Positions 35,654 to 43,924 of a DNA stretch of 64,000 nt are shown piece after piece. The stretch covers positions 62,001-126,000 of the forward strand of contig CAWHZY010000003.1 in assembly GCA_963833955.1 (NCBI GenBank). Direction: 5' to 3'. Origin of the DNA: Roseiarcus sp963833955. Its GTDB lineage: Bacteria > Pseudomonadota > Alphaproteobacteria > Rhizobiales > Beijerinckiaceae. A program made the translations under genes and the position numbers. Every line of letters begins with the position of its first letter. The first letter of the stretch is position 1. The notes beneath the pieces are model-generated. The model searched no databases and was not told the origin of the DNA. It worked only from the letters and a program-made list of their open reading frames with translations.

Positions 35654-36397
35654 TCACGCTTTCCGCTTTGCCGGCCCGGTGTCAAGCTCAGGATAATGGC
35701 GGAAGACGCCGGACTCGTTGAACGGAATACGTCGGTCGGAGGCGAGATAGGCGGCCACGTTTTTCTGCGCCGCGACCGACTTCGTCAGCGCCGCGAGCGC
35801 GGGATAACGCTTGCCCGCGTCGGCGAAGGCGTTCGGGAAGGCGTAGGCCGTGCCTTCCCAGATCTGAAACAGCGATAAATCGACGGTCGTGAGCTTGTCG
35901 CCGACAATGTGCGCCGAGCCGGCCGGATTGTCGCTCAGCACCCGCTCGAAATAGCCGAAATATTTCGGCACGCGATGCTGGAGGAAGGCCGAGGTGCGCG
36001 CCTTGGCCTCTTGTCTCTGGTCCTCGTAGTAAAGGTCGGTCGCGATCGGGTGATGCGTGTCGTGAACCTCGGCCATGAAATCGGTGATCGTGAGCTGCAG
36101 CCCGTTGGCGAAGAGGCCGCCCGCCTCATCCTTCGGCACGAGCCCGAGCTTGGGGCCGAGATAGTGGAGAATGTTGGCGACATGCGAGACGACAATCTCG
36201 CCGTCGCGCAGGAACGGGGGCGCGAAGGGGGTCTGGGGCGCGCCGCCTTCGAGCATCGCCGTCATGGCCCTTACGCCGCGCCCGGCCGCGCGTTCCCTCG
36301 CGACATCGACATAAGCCGCGCCGGCCGCTTCGAGCGCGAGGCGCACAAACTCGCCGCGCCCCTGCAGGCCCGGCCAGTAGTAGAGCTCATAGGGCAC
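35654..36397 (-). CDS. Glutathione S-transferase family protein
   Basis: 247 residues. The N-terminal thioredoxin-fold half starts 'MPYELYYWPGLQGRGEFVRLALEAAGAAY' region, as in GSTs, with the cis-Pro and Ser of the glutathione site in 'APPFLRDGEIVVSHVANIL'. The helical C-terminal domain includes 'VGDKLTTVDLSLFQIWEGTAYAFP', matching the conserved N-capping region. It probably conjugates or detoxifies electrophiles in the cytoplasm. It is monocistronic as far as seen. Confidence 0.88.
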   Translation of the reverse strand: MPYELYYWPGLQGRGEFVRLALEAAGAAYVDVARERAAGRGVRAMTAMLEGGAPQTPFAPPFLRDGEIVVSHVANILHYLGPKLGLVPKDEAGGLFANGLQLTITDFMAEVHDTHHPIATDLYYEDQRQEAKARTSAFLQHRVPKYFGYFERVLSDNPAGSAHIVGDKLTTVDLSLFQIWEGTAYAFPNAFADAGKRYPALAALTKSVAAQKNVAAYLASDRRIPFNESGVFRHYPELDTGPAKRKA

Positions 36398-36450
36398 GAG
36401 AAAATCCTTGTTCGAGGATGGGCCGACGAGCGGCGCCAGCTGGCTTCGCG

Positions 36451-36864
36451 CTACGGCTTGCCGGGTTCGCGCGGGTCGATCTGCGGCCGCATGTGGTCGG
36501 CGGCTTTGACATAGCGACGCGCAAAATCGAGAAGCTCGCCATCGCTCGGATGGTCCGCTTTCTCCACGCCCTCGACATGCGCCCGGATCGCGGGGTGCTT
36601 CTGGCTAAGGAATTTGGCGAAAAAGTCCTTCTCCTGCGCAGGGCCAACGATGAGGATGGCGCCCGAGGCTGCGATCGCTTTCGCGACCTCCTCGAAGAAC
36701 GGCTTGTTCTCCTCGGTCCTGTGGCCGGTCCGCTTCTCATGGGCGTGAAGGTCGCGAACGACGTGATCCCGGATCGATGTCCTGTCCGCCTCCTCGACGT
36801 TGAAGTGGATAATGCGCGCCTGTTTGTGATCGATCCAGACGATTGCGTGATAATGATCGGCCAT
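36451..36864 (-). CDS. Host_attach/translational-machinery-type protein (eRF1-like fold)
   Basis: 137 residues matching the family annotated as host attachment or 'translational machinery' proteins: 'MADHYHAIVWIDHKQARIIHF' at the start (an actin/eRF1-like first strand) and 'AIAASGAILIVGPAQEKDFFAKFL' in the centre. The biochemical role is not established; plant-attachment naming comes from an old Agrobacterium report. A purine-rich AAGGAGCCGCA precedes the start. Confidence 0.8.
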   Translation of the reverse strand: MADHYHAIVWIDHKQARIIHFNVEEADRTSIRDHVVRDLHAHEKRTGHRTEENKPFFEEVAKAIAASGAILIVGPAQEKDFFAKFLSQKHPAIRAHVEGVEKADHPSDGELLDFARRYVKAADHMRPQIDPREPGKP

Positions 36865-36920
36865 TGCGGCTCCTTAAGAGGATTGGCGTTTGACCCTACC
36901 GCGCGCGATGAGGCTGCGCT

Positions 36921-38017
36921 ATGACCCGCTTCATGCGGAAAGATGGCAACGCCACGACGGCCGCCGCTCCCTCCGACAAGGCGGCGTCTTACGAGATCGG
37001 CGAGGACGAAGCGGGCATGCGGCTTGACCGCTGGCTGCATCGCCGGTTTCCGGACGTCGCAAACTCGCATCTGATGCGGATCGTGCGCAAGGGCGAAGTG
37101 CGCGTGTCGGGCAAGCGGGCGGATATTTCGACGAGGCTCGTAACCGGCGAAAGCGTGCGTGTGCCGCCGCTCAAGATTGGCCGCGCCAGCAAGCGTCGGC
37201 CGTGAAGCGCGCCAATCCGGGCGACGCCGAAGCCATTCGCGCCATGATTCTGTTCGAGGATCGCGACGTGCTGGTGCTCAACAAGCCCTACGGCCTCGCC
37301 GTGCAGGGCGGTTCGGGGACGACGCGCCATATCGATGGCATGCTGCAGGCGCTCGCTGACAAGCAAGGCAACCGGCCCGTTCTCGTTCATCGGCTGGACC
37401 GCGACACGTCGGGGGTGCTGCTGATCGCCAAATCGCGCAAGATGGCGGCGGAGCTCGGCGAGATCTTCCGCTCGCGCCGCGCGAAGAAGATCTATTGGGC
37501 GCTGGTCGAAGGCGTGCCGAAGCCGGGGCAGGGGCGCATCTCCATGTTTCTCGCCAAGGGCGAGGGCATGGGAGAAACGCGGGGCCAAGGCAGGGCGGAC
37601 CTCGAGCGCATGCGCGTCGCCAAGCACGGCGATCCCGACGCGCAGCATTCGCTGACCCTCTATGCGGTCGTCGACAAGGTCACGCCGCGGCTCGCGTGGC
37701 TGTCGATGCGCCCGGTCACCGGCCGCACGCATCAGCTGCGCGCCCATTGCGAGGCGATCGGCCATCCGATCGTCGGCGATCCGAAATACAATCGAAAGGC
37801 CGCGAACGATCCGGCGCGCGCCGACCCGTTGCGCGCCGTCCCGCCCGGGCTCGAACCCAAGCTGCATCTTCTGGCGCGCCGGCTCGTCCTGCCCCATCCG
37901 CGTCACGGAATCATCGACGTGACGGCGCCGCTTCCGGAGCACATGAAAAAAAGCTTCGCCATGTTCGGCTTCGACGAGACGGACCGCGATCCGATCGAGG
38001 ATGCGCCCGATGAGTGA
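36921..38017 (+). pseudogene. rluC: RluC/RluA family 23S rRNA pseudouridine synthase, split by a probable one-base deletion
   Basis: The first frame (36921-37205, 94 residues) is the S4 RNA-binding domain ('MRLDRWLHRRFPDVANSHLMRIVRKGEVRVSGKR'-type region) and stops just after 'VPPLKIGRASKRRP'. The second (37202-38017) continues with 'KRANPGDAEAIRAM' and the catalytic domain, including the active-site aspartate in 'HRLDRDTSGVLL'. RluC proteins are normally one chain of ~330-380 residues in this order. The span is two bases over a multiple of three, as one missing base near 37195-37205 would give. The second part has a GTG (37202) and could be translated by coupling. The ATP12 gene overlaps its end. 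Confidence 0.88.
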
Positions 38018-38837
38018 GCCCTCACCCCCTCTCCCCGATAAGGCGCCGAAGGACGCCCGTCTCTCGACGGGCTATGGCGGCGATGGGAGCAAGGACCCGA
38101 TGCGGGCCGCCCAGGCGAACATGCGGCCCCCGCCGGTCGGCCGCTTCTACAAGGCGGTCGAAGTGCGCGAAGCGGATGGCAGGCACGCGCTCCTGCTCGA
38201 TGGCCGCGGAGCGCGGACGCCTGGCCGCAATCCGCTCGCCGCGACGAGCCGGGCGCTCATGCTCGAAGCGGCGGCGGAATGGGAGCGGCAGCGTGACACA
38301 ATCGTCCCGGCGGAAATGCCGCTGACGCGGCTCCTCAACTCGGCGATCGACGGCGTCGCACAGACGATGGGGGAGACGCGGGCCGACATTCTGAGCTACG
38401 GCGGCTCCGACCTCACCTGCTACCGCGCCGAGGAGCCGGATACGCTCGTTGCGCGCCAGGCGCATGCGTTCGATCCGGTTTTGCGCTGGGCCGCGGAGTC
38501 GCTGGGGGCGCGGCTCAACGTGACGACCGGCGTGATGCATGTCGCGCAGCCGCCCGAGGCGCTGGCGGCGATTGGCGCGGCGCTCGACGCGTACGACGAT
38601 CCCATCGCGCTTGCCGCGCTCAGCGTGATGACGACGCTGACCGGATCGGCGCTGCTCGCGCTCGCGGTCGCGCACGGATTTCTCTCTGCCGAAGCCGCGT
38701 GGCAAGCGGCGCATGTCGACGAGGATTTTCAGGCCGAGCGCTGGGGCGCGGATGCGGAGGCGGTGGCGCGTCGGGAGGCGCGCTGGCGCGAATTCGAGGC
38801 GGCGGCAGTCGCGGTGAGACTCGCAGGCCATTCGTGA
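38010..38837 (+). CDS. ATP12 family F1F0-ATPase assembly chaperone
   Basis: 275 residues from ATG 38010 (an ATG at 38001 is closer to the GAGG and less likely). Family text includes 'RFYKAVEVREADGRHALLLDGRGARTPGRNPL' region, 'EWERQRDTIVPAEMPLTRLLNSAIDGV' and 'DLTCYRAEEPDTLVARQ'. ATP12 chaperones F1 alpha subunit in mitochondria and alphaproteobacteria. It overlaps the rluC stop. The N-terminal extension (residues ~8-25, 'KAPKDARLSTGYGGDG') is encoded by a copy of the dispersed double-hairpin repeat, read in frame. Confidence 0.9.
   Translation: MSEPSPPLPDKAPKDARLSTGYGGDGSKDPMRAAQANMRPPPVGRFYKAVEVREADGRHALLLDGRGARTPGRNPLAATSRALMLEAAAEWERQRDTIVPAEMPLTRLLNSAIDGVAQTMGETRADILSYGGSDLTCYRAEEPDTLVARQAHAFDPVLRWAAESLGARLNVTTGVMHVAQPPEALAAIGAALDAYDDPIALAALSVMTTLTGSALLALAVAHGFLSAEAAWQAAHVDEDFQAERWGADAEAVARREARWREFEAAAVAVRLAGHS
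38042..38077 (+). repeat. Double-hairpin repeat, copy C, inside the ATP12 reading frame
   Basis: Stem 1 GGCG..CGCC encloses CCGAAGGA; stem 2 CCCGTC/GACGGG encloses TCTC. The core GAAGGACG-CCCGTC-TcTCGACGGGCTATG matches copies A (22354-22390) and B (35498-35535). Here it contributes codons to the N-terminus of the chaperone. Confidence 0.7.
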
Positions 38838-38903
38838 TCCGAGGCGAGCGCGCCTTTGAGCAAATCGGGCGGGGTCAGCCGGCGATCCCGCGCGATAGCG
38901 TGC

Positions 38904-40376
38904 TCACATCGGAAAGGCGCGCTGGCCGCTCTGGATCGTGATCCATTTCAGCTCGGTCATCTCCTCCATCGAGAAGCGGCCGCCCTCACGGCCGAAACCG
39001 CTGTTTTTGACCCCGCCGAACGGCGCGTGCGGCTCGTCCGAAACGGTGCAGTCATTGAGATGCACCATGCCGGATTCGAGGCTGAACGCGAGCTCCATCG
39101 CCTTCTGCATGTCGTTGGTGATGACGCCGGCGGACAGGCCGTAGTCGGTGTCGTTGGCGATTTCGAGCGCTTCCTTGTGGTCGCGGACCTTGATGATCGA
39201 CGTGATCGGCCCGAAGCTCTCTTCTCGGAAGATGCGCATCTCCCGGGTCACGCCGCTGAGCACCGTCGGCCAATAATACTGCGCCTCGTGCTTGGCGCCG
39301 CACAACAATTTCGCGCCCTTGTCGACGGCGTCCTCGACATGGCCGTCGATCACCGCGCATTGGGTTCCCCGGATCAGGGGACCGATGACGGTGTCAGGCT
39401 CGCGCGGATCGCCGACCTTCAGGCTCTTCGCCACCGCGACGAAACGCTCGCAGAACGCGTCGAAAATCGGCTCCTCGACCAGAATGCGCGAGTTGGCCAT
39501 GCAGACCTGGCCCTGATGGAAGAAGATGCCGAACGCCGCCGCGCGCACCGCATAATCGACATCGGCGTCTCCGAGCACGATCAGCGGGCTCTTGCCGCCC
39601 ATTTCGAGCGTGAAGCGTTTCAGAGTCTTCGCCGCTTCGACGGCGAGATGGCGACCGGTCTGCGTCGAGCCTGTGAATGTGATCATCCGCACCCGGGGGT
39701 CGGCGAAAATGGCCGCGCCAACTTCCGACGCGAGCCCGGGGACGACGCTAAGGAGACCGGGCGGCAGGCCCGCCTCGTCAAACACTTCCGCGATCTTGAG
39801 TCCCGTCACGGGGGTAAGTTCCGAGGGCTTCAGAATGAAGCCATTGCCCGCGGCGAGCGCCAAAACGACCTTCTTCATGGCGAGAAGGAAGGGCGCGTTG
39901 AACGGCGCGATGCCGGCGATCACGCCGAGCGGCTGGCGCACCGTAAAGCCAAACTGGCCGGGCGCCGTGAGCGGCATCGTTTCGCCCGGCGACCTTCGCA
40001 TCTCGGCGGCGGCAGTCCTTAAGAGATCGAAGCAAAAGCCGACTTCAAAGCCGGCCTTGCCGGCGATCGATCCGGACTCCTGAATGAGCACATCGACAAT
40101 TTCATTGGTTTTGGCGGCCAGCACGTCGGCGGCGCGGAAGAATATCGCTTCGCGTGCCGAGACTGGCGTCGCCGCCCAGGCCTTATAGGCGCCGTGAGCC
40201 GCCGTGATCGCGAGCTCGGTTTCCGCGGCGCCGGCTTGCTGAACCTTGGCGAACAATTCCCCTGTCGCGGGATTTCTGCTCTCCACGGCTTCGTTGCGCG
40301 AGGAGCGGACCCATTGTCCGCCGACATAAAGATTGTAGTTCGGGACGCCATCAATCAGTTCGAAGGCCGCTGACAT
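38904..40376 (-). CDS. Aldehyde dehydrogenase family protein (benzaldehyde/vanillin dehydrogenase-like)
   Basis: 490 residues from ATG 40376, chosen because AGGGAG lies six bases upstream; ATG 40382 is too close. Catalytic features: 'FTGSTQTGRHLA' (cofactor loop), 'TLEMGGKSPLIVLGDADVD' with the general-base Glu, and the nucleophilic Cys in 'FHQGQVCMANSRILVEE'. Near the end 'EESFGPITSIIKV' supplies the second Glu. It oxidises an aldehyde to the acid with NAD(P)+. The 'GQVCMA' text resembles benzaldehyde/vanillin-type enzymes. The substrate is inferred only from family. Confidence 0.92.
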   Translation of the reverse strand: MSAAFELIDGVPNYNLYVGGQWVRSSRNEAVESRNPATGELFAKVQQAGAAETELAITAAHGAYKAWAATPVSAREAIFFRAADVLAAKTNEIVDVLIQESGSIAGKAGFEVGFCFDLLRTAAAEMRRSPGETMPLTAPGQFGFTVRQPLGVIAGIAPFNAPFLLAMKKVVLALAAGNGFILKPSELTPVTGLKIAEVFDEAGLPPGLLSVVPGLASEVGAAIFADPRVRMITFTGSTQTGRHLAVEAAKTLKRFTLEMGGKSPLIVLGDADVDYAVRAAAFGIFFHQGQVCMANSRILVEEPIFDAFCERFVAVAKSLKVGDPREPDTVIGPLIRGTQCAVIDGHVEDAVDKGAKLLCGAKHEAQYYWPTVLSGVTREMRIFREESFGPITSIIKVRDHKEALEIANDTDYGLSAGVITNDMQKAMELAFSLESGMVHLNDCTVSDEPHAPFGGVKNSGFGREGGRFSMEEMTELKWITIQSGQRAFPM

Positions 40377-40510
40377 TCCCATCTCCCTAGTTCGCCGCTT
40401 CGTTATATTTGCACCAATACGACGAGGGCGCCACTTCGCCAAGAGGCGAGGCGTCACGCCGGGACCGCAAGCTGGCTCAAGCGCGAACCTCACATGCGGA
40501 TGCGGGCGGC

Positions 40511-40915
40511 TTATCGGGAAGCGTTCGTCCGCCGGAGCCGCGCGTCGGCCTCGATCTCGACCTTCATTTCCGCCCTTAGGAGCGCCGAGACGACGACGAT
40601 CGTCGCCGCCGGGCGGATGGCGCCGAAGAGCTCGCCCTGCACCGCGACAACCGGCCCGCAATACGAGACGTCGGTGACGAAGGTGCGCAACCGCACGATA
40701 TCCGCAAGCTCGCCGCCCGCTTCCTTCATCACCCTGGCGAAGGTCGCGTAGATGTTGCGGGTCTGCTCGGCGACGTCGTCGGGCATCGTCATTGTCGCAT
40801 AGTCGTATCCGGTCGTGCCGGCGATATGGACTTCGTCGCCCACGACGACGGCCCGCGAATAGCCGTTCGCCTTCTCGAACGGGGAGCCCGAGGAAATGAG
40901 CTTCCCGCGGCTCAT
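40511..40915 (-). CDS. RidA family (YjgF/YER057c/UK114) protein
   Basis: 134 residues from ATG 40915: 'FEKANGYSRAVVVGDEVHIAGTTGYD' at the N-terminus and 'EAGGELADIVRLRTFVTDV' with the conserved Arg in the middle. RidA proteins deaminate reactive enamines/imines, and some act in catabolic pathways. The start overlaps the pccA stop by 3 bases, so it is translated with the carboxylase alpha subunit. Confidence 0.88.
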   Translation of the reverse strand: MSRGKLISSGSPFEKANGYSRAVVVGDEVHIAGTTGYDYATMTMPDDVAEQTRNIYATFARVMKEAGGELADIVRLRTFVTDVSYCGPVVAVQGELFGAIRPAATIVVVSALLRAEMKVEIEADARLRRTNASR

Positions 40916-42915
40916 GCGAACTCCATGATCACCGCGTCGACGGCGAGCGAATCTCCTTCCTTGGCGAGGATCGCCTTCACCGCCGCGTCGCGTTCGGCGG
41001 TCAGCACATTTTCCATTTTCATCGCCTCGACGATGCAGAGCTGCTCGCCCGCCTTGACCTCCTGTCCGACCTTGACCGCGATCACCTTGATGAGGCCCGG
41101 CATCGGGCAGAGCAGGAAACGCGAGCCGTCGGCGCCCTTGTGCTCGATCATCAGCGCCGCGAGCTGAGCCTCGCGACGGGTGTAGACGCGCGTGTCGACG
41201 GCGACGCCGGCATGCGAGAGCGCGTAGCCGTTGAGGATCGGGCGCGCCTGCACGGCGATGTCGGCGCCGTCGATGGTTCCGCGCCACAGTGGGTCGCCCG
41301 GCTTCCACTCCGAATGCGCCTCGACCTTGCGGCCATCCGCGAACAGGATCGCGACGCCAATCATTCGGGGCTCGATCTCGAGTTCGATGCGGGCGGCGCC
41401 CATCGCGACCACCCGCTCGAGTTCGAAGCGCATCTGCTCGGGGTCGCGCAACTGCCCAGAAATATGCCGCTTTCGCAGGTTGTGCGTATGATCGATCATC
41501 GCCGCGGCCACAGCCAGATGGCGCTCGGTCTCGCCCTCGGCGACACGCGGATGAAACCCGTCGGGAAATTCCTCGGCGATGAAGCCGGTCGAGAGCCGGC
41601 CCTCGCGCCAGCGCGGATGCTGCATCAGCGCCGACAGAAAAGGGATGTTGTGCCGGATGCCGTCGATGACGAAGACGTCAAGCGCGGTCGCCTGCGCCTC
41701 GATCGCGGCGAGCCGGTCGGGGGCGTGGGTGACGAGCTTGGCGATCATCGGATCGTAGTGGATCGAGATCTCCCCGCCCTCGAACACGCCGGTGTCGTTG
41801 CGCACCGTAACCCCGCCCTGCGTGCCTTCGGCCGGCGGGCGATAGCGCGTGAGCCGTCCGGTCGAGGGCAGGAAGCCGCGCGTCGGATCCTCGGCGTAAA
41901 CCCGGCTCTCGACCGCCCAGCCGGTCAGCTTCACGTCCGCCTGTTTGAGGCGCAGAGGCTCGCCCGCGGCGCTGCGGATCATTGCCTCGACCAGATCGAC
42001 GCCGGTGACGAGTTCGGTCACCGGATGCTCGACCTGCAGGCGGGTGTTCATCTCGAGGAAATAGAAGCTGCGGTCCTGGCCCGCGACGAACTCGACCGTG
42101 CCAGCGGAATCGTATTGCACCGCTTTGGCGAGCGCGACCGCCTGCTCGCCCATCCGCTTGCGCGTTTTTGCATCGAGCAGCGGCGAGGGCGCTTCTTCGA
42201 TCACCTTCTGATTGCGGCGCTGGATCGAGCACTCGCGCTCGCCGAGATAGATGACGTTGCCGTGTTTGTCGCCCAGCACCTGGATTTCGACATGGCGCGG
42301 ATTGACGATGAATTTCTCGACGAACACCCGGTCGTCGCCAAAGGAGGATTTCGCCTCCGAGCGGGCGCGGGCGAAGCCCTCCGCGACCTCCTTGCGCGAA
42401 TGAGCGATGCGCATGCCCTTGCCGCCGCCGCCAGCGGAAGCCTTGATCATCACCGGATAGCCGATCTCGTCGGCGATCTCGGCCGCGCGTTCGGGCGTTT
42501 CGATCACGCCGAGATGGCCGGGGACGGTCGACACCTTGGCCGCGTTGGCGAATTTCTTCGATTCGATCTTGTCGCCCATCGCCTCGATGGCTTTGGGATT
42601 GGGCCCGATGAAAACGATGTTGGCCTCGGCGAGGGCGTGCGCGAACGCCGCGCGCTCGGAGAGAAAGCCGTAGCCCGGATGGACAGCCTCGGCGCCTGTC
42701 TTGAGGCAGGCGGCGACGATCTTGTCGATCGCGAGATAGGACTGGGCCGCGGCGGGCGGCCCTATCGGGACCGCTTCATCCGCCATCTCGACATGCAGCG
42801 CGTCCTTGTCCGCTTCGGAATAGACGGCGACGGTCCTGATGCCCATGCGGCGCGCCGTCTTGATGACGCGGCAGGCGATCTCGCCGCGGTTGGCGATCAG
42901 GATTGTCTTGAACAT
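40912..42915 (-). CDS. pccA: Propionyl-CoA (acyl-CoA) carboxylase alpha subunit, biotin carboxylase/BCCP
   Basis: 667 residues. Biotin carboxylase N-terminal domain ('KTILIANRGEIACRVIKTARRMG'), ATP-grasp with the glycine-rich 'KASAGGGGKGMR', 'FLEMNTRLQVEHPVTE' and a C-terminal biotin carrier domain with biotinyl-Lys in 'EAMKMEN' about 35 residues from the end. It carboxylates biotin with bicarbonate and ATP for the beta subunit (probably the pccB at 50104-51636) to make methylmalonyl-CoA. Length and domain order fit PccA. Confidence 0.93.
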   Translation of the reverse strand: MFKTILIANRGEIACRVIKTARRMGIRTVAVYSEADKDALHVEMADEAVPIGPPAAAQSYLAIDKIVAACLKTGAEAVHPGYGFLSERAAFAHALAEANIVFIGPNPKAIEAMGDKIESKKFANAAKVSTVPGHLGVIETPERAAEIADEIGYPVMIKASAGGGGKGMRIAHSRKEVAEGFARARSEAKSSFGDDRVFVEKFIVNPRHVEIQVLGDKHGNVIYLGERECSIQRRNQKVIEEAPSPLLDAKTRKRMGEQAVALAKAVQYDSAGTVEFVAGQDRSFYFLEMNTRLQVEHPVTELVTGVDLVEAMIRSAAGEPLRLKQADVKLTGWAVESRVYAEDPTRGFLPSTGRLTRYRPPAEGTQGGVTVRNDTGVFEGGEISIHYDPMIAKLVTHAPDRLAAIEAQATALDVFVIDGIRHNIPFLSALMQHPRWREGRLSTGFIAEEFPDGFHPRVAEGETERHLAVAAAMIDHTHNLRKRHISGQLRDPEQMRFELERVVAMGAARIELEIEPRMIGVAILFADGRKVEAHSEWKPGDPLWRGTIDGADIAVQARPILNGYALSHAGVAVDTRVYTRREAQLAALMIEHKGADGSRFLLCPMPGLIKVIAVKVGQEVKAGEQLCIVEAMKMENVLTAERDAAVKAILAKEGDSLAVDAVIMEFA

Positions 42916-43344
42916 AGCGCCCTTGCGAGAAAAGCGCCCCGCTTTCCTTCAGCCGTCATTTCTATTGGAACGACGGAAGCGGGTAAACAAGCGCCAGTTG
43001 CGATCGCGCCCAAAGGCGACGCCGGTCATTCCGCGATCCGCGGAGGCGACGCGGTTTGCGCGCGCCACGTTACAAAGTTGGTGGGTCCGTTGTGATAATT
43101 AGCCCAAAAAAATCGTGCCAAAAAATCGTTGCAATTGTGCTCGAATTGGACTAGCGTCAACTACCTTTAGGCAGGTGTCTGCCGAGCGTGGTAAGCGGCG
43201 ACCAGGGCAGGTAGCGGGTCGCTTCAGGTGTTGTTAGTTTTACTGACGTTCAAATTGATTAAGGCTGCGCTACGGCGCGGAAACCAAGCTTAGTCGTACC
43301 GACGATGGTTTAACGTCACCTTGGCGACAAGGGGAGGCGCGGCC
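42916..43344. other. Intergenic region leading into the low-GC island
   Basis: No gene is supported in these 429 bases. From about 43080 the composition shifts to AT-richer text with A-runs (43107-43113, 43123-43128), which marks the left edge of the island. A TTGCAA (43129) with a weak -10-like hexamer 17 bases later could be a promoter for the repeat-protein gene; this is weak. Confidence 0.4.
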
Positions 43345-43836
43345 ATGTCTACTATTCTCGTGACAGGGCAAAGCTCCCCAGGAGCCGAGAAACGGCCACG
43401 CGGAGGAGTCCATTCAATGCGAGGTGAGCCTGCGACACGCGGGGTCAGCGCCGTCGGTCAGCCACGCGAACTACACGGCGACGCGCCAGGTGCACAGGTT
43501 GAAACCCCAGCCACTGAGAAACGCCCACGCGGGGGGGTCCATTCAAAGCGGGGAGAACCTGCAACACGCGGGGTCAGCGCCGTCGGTCAGCCACGCGAAC
43601 TACACGGCGACGCGCCAGGCAGACAAGTTGAAGCCCCAGCGCTCCAACGCGTCGGAGTCCCCTCAAAGGGAGGTCAACCAGCCGACGGCAGCCTGAAGCC
43701 TGAACAGCCGAGCGCACAGCCCCAGTCTGATAACGCAGTGCGAAACCGCAAGGGAGGGCCGCCGCCCAAAGGTGGGCCTAAGGGTGCAAACCGCAATCCG
43801 AAGAGCACGCCCAAGGGCACGCGGGGTCAGCATTGA
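43345..43836 (+). CDS. Repetitive Arg/Gly/Pro-rich protein of unknown function
   Basis: 163 residues from ATG 43345, with GGGGAGG upstream. After 'MSTILVTGQSSPGA' come two 43-residue tandem units ('EKRPRGGVHS' ... 'GEPATRGVSAVGQPRELHGDAPG'), a degenerate third ('RVGVPSKGGQP') and a basic Pro/Gly/Lys/Asn tail ('KGGPPPKGGPKGANRNPKS'). It is disordered and highly basic with no Cys and no signal peptide. The same motif is found at the N-terminus of the next protein. No family is recognised; a precursor peptide, an RNA/polysaccharide-binding protein or a secreted intrinsically disordered protein are all possible. Confidence 0.7.
   Translation: MSTILVTGQSSPGAEKRPRGGVHSMRGEPATRGVSAVGQPRELHGDAPGAQVETPATEKRPRGGVHSKRGEPATRGVSAVGQPRELHGDAPGRQVEAPALQRVGVPSKGGQPADGSLKPEQPSAQPQSDNAVRNRKGGPPPKGGPKGANRNPKSTPKGTRGQH
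43387..43644 (+). repeat. Tandem 129-bp repeat (two copies) in the repetitive-protein gene
   Basis: Copies begin at 43387 and 43516 and are nearly identical at DNA level, including a long exact stretch around GGGGTCAGCGCCGTCGGTC. The similarity extends to synonymous positions, so the duplication is recent or gene-converted. A diverged single copy lies at ~43966-44115 in the next gene. This is not a CRISPR: there are no unique spacers and the unit is in frame. Confidence 0.85.
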
Positions 43837-43924
43837 GCCACCTGAAGCAAGGTGGCGCCAGCCTGTGAATTCCTGGGCTTTACAATTCGAAACACTTAGC
43901 AGTGGAAAAGAAAGGAGAGCCGCG

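Noticed and set aside
43387..43660. Possible CRISPR array
   Set aside because: Two long in-frame 129-bp units with no unique spacers; a protein repeat. No cas genes nearby.
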